From Bacteroidales bacterium (GTDB taxonomy: Bacteria > Bacteroidota > Bacteroidia > Bacteroidales > BM520), in the NCBI GenBank assembly GCA_023230285.1, contig JALNXP010000079.1:1-9149 (forward strand): DNA of 9,149 bases, in the 5' to 3' direction. Positions 1 through 8,040 of the stretch are shown in pieces. How positions within the stretch are numbered: position 1 is the first letter of the stretch; every line of letters starts with the position of its first letter. Below the pieces are notes generated by a model. The model searched no databases. It was not told the origin of the DNA and saw nothing but the letters and a program-made list of their open reading frames with translations. Made by a program: the position numbers and the translations under genes.

Positions 1-355
1 GTTTACGATAAAATTGATGATGCTAAGACAAAGACCTCCATATTACATTTCGTTAGTTGTTCTTTTATATCAAAAGAACGTACAGCAGACTATACTACGA
101 CATTTCGCTTACGTGAAATGGTTAAAGACAAGGCAAATGTAGAAGATATTGCAGCATATCTGAACGACAAAAATATACCTGCTGATGAAATAACTTTAAC
201 GCAATTGGCAAAGCAAATTCTTAAAATGCCTCCCCGAACAAGGTTATTTAACCATTTCAAATGCTTTGCAATGGCGATTGCAATATCAACGTGTTGTAAC
301 TTTGAACAAACGGGTTTCTGGAATTAGTAAAATGATAGATGAAGCTGCTAAATAA
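1..355 (+). pseudogene. 3' end of unidentified gene, frameshifted; possible restriction-system partner
   Basis: The reading frame is open from base 1, so the gene starts outside the window. It stays in frame 1 to the CCCC run at 232-235 and then degenerates to an unrelated tail ending near 327. Removing one C moves reading to a frame that continues for 39 codons (EQGYLTISNALQW...) to a TAA at 353-355. Restored this way, the visible part is 117 residues, mostly helical and charged, with no motif I recognise and no signal peptide or membrane segment. Its restored stop overlaps the ATG of the following methyltransferase (TAATG), which implies translational coupling in one operon. By position it could be the cognate restriction endonuclease or another restriction-modification subunit, but that is inference from context only. 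The frameshift could also be a sequencing or assembly error. Confidence is good that this is a coding remnant and low for any function. Confidence 0.55.
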
Positions 356-1137
356 TGGAAATCTTTAAGGCAGACATATCATACCTGGTTTTTAATTTTC
401 TAAAGGAAAATTTACACCATTCCATTTCATTGCTGAAAATAAATGAAATATTACAGAATGAGAGTGGTGTAGTTGATTTTTTTGAAACAGAAGCTGAAAT
501 TCAGGCTCTATATAAAGAACTATTAAGCATTGAAACGAATATTGTAGCCGAATCAAACAGAATTGAATATGGCGATTTTCAAACAAATACAATTCTTGCT
601 AATAACATAACACAAAAGTTGTTTAGAAATGTTGTTTTTCCTAATCTTGTGATTGAGCCGACTTGTGGGAAAGGACATTTTATTATCGCTTCGCTAAACA
701 ATCTTGAAACAATAACAACTATTATAGGAATTGAGATTTATAAGCCATACGTGTGGCAAACAAAATTTAATATTCTTGATTTTTTTTCTCACAAATACAA
801 ATAGAAAAAAGCCTGAAATTTATATTTATAATTGTAATATCTTTGATTTTGATTTTAGCACCATTAAAAATAATATTGGCGAGAAAAACTTATTGATTAT
901 TGGCAATCCACCTTGGATAACCAATTCAAAATTAGGTAGCTTGAATTCTTCTAATATCCCTCAAAAATCTAACTTTAAGAAACAAAATGGAATAGACGCA
1001 ATAACAGGAAAGGGTAATTTTGATATTGCCGAATATATAACTTTAATGCTATTAAAAGAATTTGGGAATTGTAACGGCAATATGGCTTTTTTAGTCAAAA
1101 ATACGGTCATAAAGAATCTGCTTTTTGACCAAAAAAA
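355..1137 (+). pseudogene. N6-adenine DNA methyltransferase, frameshifted and 3'-truncated
   Basis: This is the N-terminal and catalytic part of a class I SAM-dependent DNA methyltransferase that would methylate adenine in a restriction-modification system. Two frames together give one protein. The first, from ATG 355, contains EYGDFQT (a motif-X-like segment) and the SAM-binding motif I, IEPTCGKGHFI, at residues 100-110. It breaks at an eight-T run (780-787) and stops at 804. Removing one T joins it to the frame carrying the catalytic motif IV NPPW (bases 905-916, about residue 184) and the following conserved-looking SNFKKQNGIDAITGKGNFDI and LVKNTVIKNLLFDQKK segments. Homology ends near 1137, where DNA related to IS66 begins; an out-of-frame tail reads on to a TGA at 1201. 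About 260 residues remain, and the C-terminal target-recognition part expected in this family is absent. Almost certainly inactive unless the run slips and the truncated form still works. Confidence 0.85.
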
Positions 1138-1409
1138 AGCTCTTTTACCGTATCCACCCCGCCAACGCCATATTGACTTTATCGGAACAATTCGGGTTTG
1201 AAGTTTGCCGGAAGCAGATTGACGTACTGCGAAGGTTTGGCATCTGTGATGTGTCCAAGTACAAACGACAGCCATGTTTCAGGATTAATGTTATGAGCTT
1301 TACATGAAGCAAAAAAGCTATAGTACATGGCAATATCTTCGGCTGCAGCGTGTGAACCTGCAAACAGATAGTTTTTTCTGCCTAAGGCAAGCGGACGGAT
1401 GGCGTTCTC
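1138..1409 (-). mobile_element. IS66-family insertion sequence remnant
   Basis: This is one end of an IS66-family element: the last part of the transposase gene plus about 40 bases of downstream terminal sequence. The element reads on the minus strand. Its outer end abuts the methyltransferase somewhere between about 1125 and 1150; the exact junction is unclear because both sides are A-rich there (AAAAAAAAG). The inner side stops abruptly near 1409 with no further transposase sequence. The other end of the element, its accessory genes and a matching target duplication are not visible, so a deletion followed or accompanied the insertion. The boundaries given are estimates. Confidence 0.75.
1179..1409 (-). 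pseudogene. IS66 transposase (TnpC) C-terminal fragment
   Basis: The minus-strand frame gives 76 residues ending at a TAA (bases 1179-1181). It begins with ENAIRPLALGRKNYLFAGS and continues through AAAEDIAMYYSFFASCKAHN, NPETWLSFVLGHI and NLLPANFKPELFR. This matches the conserved C-terminal signature of IS66 transposases (ENAIRP.ALGRKN.LFAGS, then an IYSL..CK-like helix and a W-L..VL segment). Immediately upstream in this frame come three unrelated codons and a TGA stop, so the remaining several hundred residues, including most of the DDE catalytic core, are gone. It has no start codon and is non-functional. Confidence 0.88.
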
Positions 1410-1511
1410 CTGACTTCGTCACCTAATTTTATTCAATTTTGTAAGATGTTAATAAAGAAAAAAAGTCTAATATCAATTATCTATAAAAATAAAATTCTTA
1501 AATAAAAAACT

Positions 1512-1519
1512 TATCTTTG
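1512..1519 (+). promoter_or_regulatory. Bacteroidota-type -7 promoter element (TATCTTTG)
   Basis: TATCTTTG fits the TAnnTTTG -7 consensus of the primary sigma factor in Bacteroidota. It lies about 90 bases upstream of the small gene at 1610, so transcription would begin around 1525 and include the 17-codon leader ORF. A clear TTG-type -33 element at the usual spacing is not visible, since the upstream DNA is A/T only. This is inferred from sequence alone. The rest of 1410-1609 is low-complexity AT-rich DNA with no other gene seen. Confidence 0.5.
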
Positions 1520-1559
1520 CAAACCACTTGACTTATCAAATGAAATTATATTAAGTTGA

Positions 1560-1613
1560 ATGAAAAAAACAAGATATAAATCTATAAAAATAATAAATCG
1601 TACAAAATCATGA
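1560..1613 (+). CDS. putative 17-residue leader ORF coupled to the downstream gene
   Basis: This ORF runs from ATG at 1560 to TGA at 1611-1613 and encodes MKKTRYKSIKIINRTKS, a very basic peptide. Its stop overlaps the ATG of the next gene in an ATGA arrangement, which is typical of translational coupling, and it lies between the predicted promoter and that gene. No obvious ribosome binding site precedes it. It may be a genuine leader peptide, a coupling device, or chance in A-rich DNA. It has no recognised homologue, and its small size means the case rests only on position and overlap. Confidence 0.3.
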   Translation: MKKTRYKSIKIINRTKS

Positions 1614-1957
1614 AACAGTGTCACTTAAATCAGGAAGAACTCGAAATTTATTCGTTATTATATGCTGCTAATACGGATATGAAAATCACGAAAGAAGAAT
1701 TGGAATTGATAACCGCCGAAGTCGAACCTGACACTTTTGATCGCGTTAAACGTGTCTTTAGTCAGGATAATGATGCCGAACGCCTTGACAAAATTGTCTA
1801 TTTTCGTGAAAACTACCTGAAAACCAAAGAGCAACAAGATGCTTTTATGAACTCTATGAAAAATATATTTGCTGCCGATAAACAATATATGTTAATGGAA
1901 AAAGTTGTCTATAGTATGCTGAAGAAAATTTTGGATATAAAAAACGCTGCCGAATAG
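1610..1957 (+). CDS. small all-helical protein, possibly TerB-like
   Basis: A 115-residue cytoplasmic protein with no signal peptide or membrane segment, rich in Glu, Lys and Leu and predicted by eye to be almost entirely alpha-helical. The stretch LLYAANTDMKITKEELELI (about residues 16-34) resembles the first helical hairpin of TerB/DjlA-like domains, where an acidic A-D-x-K-I-x-x-E-E-like turn can bind metal. The later FMNSMKNIFAADKQYMLMEK segment could be the matching second half. TerB-like proteins are linked to tellurite or stress responses and to envelope-associated complexes, but a single-domain member cannot be assigned a role. It has its own predicted promoter, starts within the ATGA overlap of a leader ORF, and is convergent with the macroglobulin gene. 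The start at 1610 is the first ATG of a long open frame. The gene is probably real and the family call is tentative. Confidence 0.7.
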   Translation: MKQCHLNQEELEIYSLLYAANTDMKITKEELELITAEVEPDTFDRVKRVFSQDNDAERLDKIVYFRENYLKTKEQQDAFMNSMKNIFAADKQYMLMEKVVYSMLKKILDIKNAAE

Positions 1958-1974
1958 AATGTTTTCAATAAAAA

Positions 1975-2007
1975 TTGAGGATATACCATGCTTTAGTATA
2001 TCCTCAA
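1975..2007 (-). terminator. hairpin terminator between convergent genes
   Basis: A perfect 12-bp inverted repeat, TTGAGGATATAC and GTATATCCTCAA, encloses a 9-nt loop. It begins 7 nt past the stop of the macroglobulin gene when read on the minus strand, and is followed there by TTTTTATTG, a U-tract. It therefore fits an intrinsic terminator for the SPOR-macroglobulin operon. On the plus strand it sits 17 nt after the stop of the small gene, but the following DNA is only partly T-rich, so it may act less efficiently in that direction. Confidence 0.8.
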
Positions 2008-2014
2008 CTGAATT

Positions 2015-5000
2015 CTAATTTTCTATCTTAACACGTATTCCTGCTGACTGCCCGCCAAATTCCGGCGCATATAAACATTGTATCTTGGAAATACCACCGG
2101 TAAAATCACCCGACTGCTGTATGTTTACTTTGTACTCAATGATATAGCTGCCTTTGTCAAGTCTTTCGAAAAAGTAATTCATGGATTCGTCTCTGATACT
2201 TAGGTAATAACTTAAACCATTGCTATAGCGGAAGCCGGAAAGTACATCTTCCGGAATAAAACATGCCGGTATAATGTCTTTTAAATGTACATATTCCATG
2301 TCGCGGTCGGCTTTAATTATCATCCTGACTACTATCTTGTCGGTTGAGCTAATCTCTTCTCCGTTTGTAACTTTTTCAAAATTATTATCTTTATAATCCG
2401 ATTTCAGTATTTGTCGTTCTACGGAAAGTCCGCTACCGGCAGACGTAACATTTTCGTAATCAGTGGTATACTGCCAATATACGTTGCTCCATGCTGTGCC
2501 TTCTGCTTTTTTATCTATGCTTATGTCGCAGAAAGAAGCGTTCACTTCCGTCTTATCCCATACCCTCTTAATATAGCCGCTTCCCGGAATAGCATCTTCC
2601 ATGCCTACTGTCTGACTTCCAATAGTGACAATATCGTCTTGATAGTTGCCGACTATAGACGGCGAGCTGCCGATGAATAACGCATATATCGCATCAACAG
2701 TGGCTTTGCCGGTTTCCCACATAGTGCTGCGCTTTAAGTTTAACAGCCAACGCTTCATCTCAGCAATAGACTCGCTGTCGGCGTTAATGTCATGATAACA
2801 TTGTATCATCAACGACATTGTCTCTATTTTGGAGCTGTAGTTGAACAAACTCATATTCTCTAAATCTCTCCAATACATGCCTAACTCTTCACTGTGTAAG
2901 GCTCGCTCGTCAAAGGATTTAACTATCGTTTTGGCAATTTTATCTTTGTCTAATTCGTTGAGCGTTAACGCAATCATAGACTGTGAGTATAAGCTGTGTT
3001 TCGTCCACGTTTTCTCTGCTTTTTCAAGATAGAAGTTATATACTTCTTTAGTATTATTGTTTTTTGAAAACTTATCTCCTAATTTTGTCCTTAGATACAG
3101 ATATTTTATGTCATCAGAGCATAAAGTGTAATCTTTTAATAAGTCTTTCTCTTTCAGTTTGTTATACCATTCAACGTTTTTAGTGTCAAGATAGCTTATT
3201 GCTGATGAGATGATATTTTTAATTTCCTTTTCATTATTAAGGTCGATTATTCCAAGTTCTTCTAAATGTACAAAGCCGGCAATGATGTTTGTTGTAGTGA
3301 ACAGGTTAGCCCAAGAGCCGTTTTTAATCCACGGGAAGGCACCGCTACTCATCTGTATACTTTTTAGTGTTGATATTGCGGCTTTTTTGTTGTAGCTCAT
3401 TTGGTTAAAATCAAACAAAATAGCTAATCTCTCGCGCTGTTCCTGCTCGTTGCGTGCATCAATTACCCACGGGGTTTCTTTGAGCAAAATGTCTTTCAAC
3501 TCTTGATTTTTATCAAGTTCCGATAGAAATTCGTCAGGATTGGTAGCCTGAATCTTTTTGTAGATTTCTTCAATCTGCGGGTTTTTATTAACTATGTATG
3601 CAGCTATTAAGTTGGCATACAGGTTGTTAAATACAACTTCCGATATTTCGCTATTATCTTCTATATAAGGAAGAGCTTGTACGGCGTACCATATCGGATT
3701 TGGCGTATATTCGAGTGTGATGCTTTGAGTAATGTTGTCGGCATTGGAGTATTTTTGGTCAAAGGCTTTGAATTTATATGTACTGATGCCCTTTTTGTTG
3801 ATGGTGAGCGGTAAAGATTCTGTTATAAGCACTTTGGTTGTCAAAACCGGTAACAGATGTTCTTCGATGTCGGTTTTGTTGTTTGCGTTTGCTCCAACTC
3901 TGATTTTTAATAAAGAGATGTTTTCAGGTACTGCGATATTCCATTTTACATAGTCCGAACTCATGCCTTTCACATTGAAAGTTGTTGTTGGCTTGTCTAC
4001 TATTTCGGTGGTAATATTATTGCCGTTGATGTCGTAAATCTCTATAAATGAAGTGCCGGAAATGCTGTTCTCCGTCAAATTAGCAACTTTGGCAGCGAAG
4101 TTTATAACGTCTTTTTCATAAAGCAACTTCGGAACATTGGCTTGTATGTAAAAGTCTTTTTTTGCAACTATTTCCTGCTCATATAATCCGAAATCCAAGT
4201 CTTTATTATATGCTACGGCTCTGAATTTCCATTTTGTCATAGATTCCGGTACTTGAAATTCTATTTTCAGTGTGTCGGAGGTATTGACCGTTAACTGCGG
4301 ATAGAAGAATGCGGTTTCACGAAAATCTCTGCGGATGCTTTGTACTGCCTCATCTTTGCTTTCTTCTACTTTATCATTTGTTATTTCTCCGCTATCTTCA
4401 ACTAACATAGTTGCTTCATTTTCAACAACATCATTTTCAACAATTGATAATGCGGTAGAGCCAACACCATCGCAATACAATAGCGGTGCTCGCTTATATC
4501 TGTAAAAATGATAATTTTCTAAATCCAGCCAATTTATTTTGTCATAAGAGTAGCCGTTGACATTTTCATAAATTGTCCTTAACAGTGTTGTCCCGTATGA
4601 AACGTTGCTTGCATCTACGTCAACGAATTTTTTCATACAGCCTTGCTTGTAAAATAATACACGGTTGTAGTCAATGTTATAGAATTGGTCGAGCGACATA
4701 TCATACATACTTGCAAGAACTTCAACGGCATTTTTGCTGTCGTTTTTATTTGTGATGATAAGACTCCATGTTTCGTTTCCGCCGGGGGTGATATAATCTT
4801 TTTGGGTTAACAATTCTATTTTTAAATCTTTGTTGTCAAATGGTATGTTAACTGTTTTATAATCATTAAATTGTCTATTGTCGAAGATGGCTTTTGCGGC
4901 AATAGTCAAACTTCCTCTTTCAGATTCTCCTATTGGTATGGAAAATGTTTTATACCCTGATATTGTCAGTGTCTCGTCTAAAAGTATTTTATCGGCATTA

Positions 5001-7996
5001 GTCACGTAAATGCTAACTGTGGTCTTTTTTTCTGAAGAGAAAAGTGAAAATTCGAGATTTTCTCCCGGGTGATAAGTATCTTTTGGAACAAGTAGAGCAA
5101 TGCCTTTTTCTTTGAAAGCAGGTGCTTCGGATAAGGTTCCGGCGGTAAAGAAAAATTTTTCTTTGATTTCATTGCCGAAAGCATCATTGGCAGTGACTTC
5201 AACCACATAATATTCAGACGCTTTTATGCCTGATTTTGATAAATCTATCACTCCATCTGAAGACGTAAAGGATCTCAAAGTCTCTTTTATCTCCCAACTG
5301 CTGATGTCATTTTCGTTTGAATAAATATCTTTTGGCAGCAATTTATTAAATTCGTCTTTGCTGAACATGAATATGTCGGGTTCCGAATTCCAAAGTCTAT
5401 TCCTTTTGAGATTTTCCGGCTTTTTCAAAGTGCATATTTTAATGTTTAATTTTGCATTAACTTCTTCATTATCAATATTATATGCTGATATTCTGAACGA
5501 ATTAGCTTCATTGAGGTTTACATATTCCGGAATGTCGGATTTTATAATCATAGCAATGTCCGAAACATTTACATCAAATGTTTGAGTTATAGTTTCGCCG
5601 GAAATATCTGTAATGTCGGCAGAAATTTGGAACCTATATATTGGCTTGAAGTAAAAATTTTTTGCCTTTGGACATTTAGCCGTAAAGTTGATGGAAGCAT
5701 TCCCTTTTCCATCGGTTTTTGTTTGCCCGACTTCGATAAAAATGTCGTCATTTGCAAAATCATAAAAGCTCCAATAGCTGAATCTGTAAGCTGTTGTACG
5801 ATGTATTTTGTATTTTACAGTGGCGTTTTCGAGCGGTAATCCGGTGTATGTCAATGCTTTAACTTTAATGCCCACTTCAGAATTGCATTTATTTTGCTCT
5901 GTTTCTTTTTCAAAACTTATTTCAAATGTTGGACGTTTGTATTCTTCAACTTTCACAGACAGTGAGCCGTATTCGGAAGACGACAAAGTGTAATTTCCCG
6001 TAAGGGCGTTGTTCGGAATAATAAAAGAGCCGGCAAAAGAGCCAAATTCGTTGGTCGTAAAGTCCTGTTTTGCAATGTTTTGATAGTTAGCATCTCGCAA
6101 AGTGATTGTCCCTTTGTGATTTATAACAGGCTGATGTTTGTCATTTGCTTCCGTTTTATTGACAATGCCTTTGAAATAAATAGTTTGTCCGGGACGATAA
6201 ATGCCTCTGTCTGTGTAAATTAAAGTACTTGTAGAAGGCGAGAAATCACGTTTGTAAAAATTGAAATATTGCTCACTGAAGAAAGTGTCATCATCTTTAT
6301 TTAAAGTAAAAATAATATCACGATAATAATTATCATTACTCTTAATGTCCTGTTTTGATATTACAGCTTTTCCATTTTTATCCGATGTAAACGAATTTAA
6401 TAATTCCAATTTAGGATTTTTCCCATAAACAGTTGTGTATATGTTTATTTTACAGTTAGTTATCAATTTGCCGCTGTTTCTGTCGCAGATGATAAATTCG
6501 TAATTGTCACTGACTTGGTTTTGTGCAATAATAGCATTTAATTTGCTGATTTGCAAAACTGTTGAACAGATAAACTCGTTGTTGAGGTCGAAGTCTTCTC
6601 CCGTAGACACAAGTAATCCGTATAAACCTTCGTCTAAATTGTCTATTATTGCGTCTACTGTGTGAGAGCGATAATCATCGCCATCATCAATATCGACATA
6701 CCATTCTCTAACGACTATCTTGCTTAGAAGATATTCAAGAGATTCTTTGTCAAGCCGGTTGTTGCTTTCTTCTATTAAATCCTTGTTAAAATCGAGTTGT
6801 ACAATTTTGAAGAATAATTTTTCGCAGTTTTTATATTCTATTTGGATAGGGAATTTTTCATTGGGATAATATGCTGTTGCGGTATATACCTTATATATAT
6901 TTTGTGCGACTATTTTCTTATAAAGATTTCTGCAAAGTCTGCCGCCATTGGCATCCGGATATTTTGTAAAAGTTTTTTCGCAGTAATTGGCGGCATTTAC
7001 ATAAGCGTCTTTGTAATAGTCGTAGATATTTTTGTCTTTATTAGCAAGAGTATTATAATAAAAGGAAGCAATTTTGTACATTATGTCAGCAGTGCTTGGG
7101 TGTAGTGAGAAAGTTCGCTCAAGTCTCAAAAGAGAGTTGAGATAAAGGTCTTCATAATCAGGAATATCATTATTATTTTTAACAAAATCAAGTCTTGATA
7201 AATCGGCATCTATGCAGACTGCAATATTTTTTGCGTTGTATTTTATGATTTTCTGATAGATAATTAGGGCATCAATTAGAGCCGGCGATTCGGAAAAAGT
7301 GCTGTCAATGTCTATTTTGATAAAGTCGTAGAAAGGCGACAGAGCTTTTTCGTTGGAAATGCTGTAACCGATTAAGTTGTTGTCTGTGTCGCTAAAAAAA
7401 TCTATGGCTCTAAAAGACAGGAACTCAAAGAGAGTAGGGCGGACGGTTCTGCTTGCAGTATCACAAATCAATATGTCGTCATAATTTTCTATAGGATATT
7501 TTTGCAGTTCGGCTTCGTCTTTGAGTGACAACAGGTAATATTCATAGCTTTTATTCATAAAATCTTCGCGAGACCATGTTTTTATATCTTCAGATTTTTC
7601 GGCGGAGTTGACAATGCCATTTTTAGAAGCGACATTGTTGAAATACATGTTGTATAATTCAGCTGTAAGGGAATAGTAGATATTTTTTTCGGGCAGCTTG
7701 CTCTCGGCTGTTTTGTTTTCAAATTCGGTGATGGCGTTTTCAAAGAAGTCTTCTTCAAAGGAAGCGCAAATACTCACTTTATATATGTCGGCTTTAATTT
7801 GTTGGATTGTATTGTTTTCAGCTGTTGCCGCTGTTTCAATTTGTTTAATGGTTTGAAGAGCCGTTTTGGAAAAATTTTTATCGACATTGGACTTGACAGT
7901 TGCCCATAAACCGTCATAATCGGTAGTTTGTTGGCATAGACTATTCATGGAAAAAGTTAACAATAGAATACATAACACACAATAATTTGCTTTCAT
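2015..7996 (-). CDS. alpha-2-macroglobulin family protein lacking the thioester
   Basis: A 1993-residue secreted protein. Bacterial macroglobulins trap or restrain proteases in the periplasm or at the envelope. An N-terminal signal peptide (hydrophobic core VLCILLLTFSMNS, likely cleavage near residue 22; no good lipobox) is followed by a helical region (about 25-370), an MG-type domain (about 373-480), a second MG-like domain, then MG2 with the hallmark DRGIYRPGQTIYFKG (596-610). A YKRPTFEISF segment opens further MG domains. A bait-type domain begins about 1057 (DLKIELL...ITPGGNETW), an acidic linker lies at 1186-1219, and the A2M domain starts near 1226 (RETAFFYPQL). A helical toroid follows (about 1400-1720), ending in a typical C-terminal domain (GDFTGGISKIQCLYAPEFGG). 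Where the family thioester C-x-E-Q would be, residues 1451-1454 read ISEV (bases 3635-3646), so no thioester can form, as in the YfaS-like class. It is 43 nt downstream of the SPOR gene with no promoter seen between them, suggesting one operon, and it ends at a strong hairpin. Confidence 0.93.
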   Translation of the reverse strand: MKANYCVLCILLLTFSMNSLCQQTTDYDGLWATVKSNVDKNFSKTALQTIKQIETAATAENNTIQQIKADIYKVSICASFEEDFFENAITEFENKTAESKLPEKNIYYSLTAELYNMYFNNVASKNGIVNSAEKSEDIKTWSREDFMNKSYEYYLLSLKDEAELQKYPIENYDDILICDTASRTVRPTLFEFLSFRAIDFFSDTDNNLIGYSISNEKALSPFYDFIKIDIDSTFSESPALIDALIIYQKIIKYNAKNIAVCIDADLSRLDFVKNNNDIPDYEDLYLNSLLRLERTFSLHPSTADIMYKIASFYYNTLANKDKNIYDYYKDAYVNAANYCEKTFTKYPDANGGRLCRNLYKKIVAQNIYKVYTATAYYPNEKFPIQIEYKNCEKLFFKIVQLDFNKDLIEESNNRLDKESLEYLLSKIVVREWYVDIDDGDDYRSHTVDAIIDNLDEGLYGLLVSTGEDFDLNNEFICSTVLQISKLNAIIAQNQVSDNYEFIICDRNSGKLITNCKINIYTTVYGKNPKLELLNSFTSDKNGKAVISKQDIKSNDNYYRDIIFTLNKDDDTFFSEQYFNFYKRDFSPSTSTLIYTDRGIYRPGQTIYFKGIVNKTEANDKHQPVINHKGTITLRDANYQNIAKQDFTTNEFGSFAGSFIIPNNALTGNYTLSSSEYGSLSVKVEEYKRPTFEISFEKETEQNKCNSEVGIKVKALTYTGLPLENATVKYKIHRTTAYRFSYWSFYDFANDDIFIEVGQTKTDGKGNASINFTAKCPKAKNFYFKPIYRFQISADITDISGETITQTFDVNVSDIAMIIKSDIPEYVNLNEANSFRISAYNIDNEEVNAKLNIKICTLKKPENLKRNRLWNSEPDIFMFSKDEFNKLLPKDIYSNENDISSWEIKETLRSFTSSDGVIDLSKSGIKASEYYVVEVTANDAFGNEIKEKFFFTAGTLSEAPAFKEKGIALLVPKDTYHPGENLEFSLFSSEKKTTVSIYVTNADKILLDETLTISGYKTFSIPIGESERGSLTIAAKAIFDNRQFNDYKTVNIPFDNKDLKIELLTQKDYITPGGNETWSLIITNKNDSKNAVEVLASMYDMSLDQFYNIDYNRVLFYKQGCMKKFVDVDASNVSYGTTLLRTIYENVNGYSYDKINWLDLENYHFYRYKRAPLLYCDGVGSTALSIVENDVVENEATMLVEDSGEITNDKVEESKDEAVQSIRRDFRETAFFYPQLTVNTSDTLKIEFQVPESMTKWKFRAVAYNKDLDFGLYEQEIVAKKDFYIQANVPKLLYEKDVINFAAKVANLTENSISGTSFIEIYDINGNNITTEIVDKPTTTFNVKGMSSDYVKWNIAVPENISLLKIRVGANANNKTDIEEHLLPVLTTKVLITESLPLTINKKGISTYKFKAFDQKYSNADNITQSITLEYTPNPIWYAVQALPYIEDNSEISEVVFNNLYANLIAAYIVNKNPQIEEIYKKIQATNPDEFLSELDKNQELKDILLKETPWVIDARNEQEQRERLAILFDFNQMSYNKKAAISTLKSIQMSSGAFPWIKNGSWANLFTTTNIIAGFVHLEELGIIDLNNEKEIKNIISSAISYLDTKNVEWYNKLKEKDLLKDYTLCSDDIKYLYLRTKLGDKFSKNNNTKEVYNFYLEKAEKTWTKHSLYSQSMIALTLNELDKDKIAKTIVKSFDERALHSEELGMYWRDLENMSLFNYSSKIETMSLMIQCYHDINADSESIAEMKRWLLNLKRSTMWETGKATVDAIYALFIGSSPSIVGNYQDDIVTIGSQTVGMEDAIPGSGYIKRVWDKTEVNASFCDISIDKKAEGTAWSNVYWQYTTDYENVTSAGSGLSVERQILKSDYKDNNFEKVTNGEEISSTDKIVVRMIIKADRDMEYVHLKDIIPACFIPEDVLSGFRYSNGLSYYLSIRDESMNYFFERLDKGSYIIEYKVNIQQSGDFTGGISKIQCLYAPEFGGQSAGIRVKIEN

Positions 7997-8040
7997 ATTT
8001 TGATAATGATAAGGTATAAAACAATGTAAAAAATGACGTA

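Noticed and set aside
1125..1307. Possible 60-codon plus-strand gene running out of the methyltransferase remnant.
   Set aside because: It crosses the IS66 junction and reads antisense to the transposase fragment, so it is a chance open frame.
961..1363. Minus-strand frames at 961-1275 and 1145-1363 across the methyltransferase/IS66 junction.
   Set aside because: Both are in frames other than the one encoding the IS66 signature; the real transposase frame is at 1179-1409 and has no start codon.
1479..1593. Direct repeat of 14 nt (ATCTATAAAAATAA) at 1479-1492 and 1580-1593, flanking the promoter-like element.
   Set aside because: It is made of A/T-rich low-complexity DNA in an AT-rich intergenic stretch, so chance is a good explanation; there is no symmetry or third copy to suggest an operator or attachment site.
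2411..7105. Many plus-strand open frames of 60-90 codons inside the macroglobulin gene, one of them hydrophobic (6842-7105).
   Set aside because: They lie antisense to a well-supported 1993-codon gene, have no recognisable domains or promoters, and are expected by chance opposite such a long gene.
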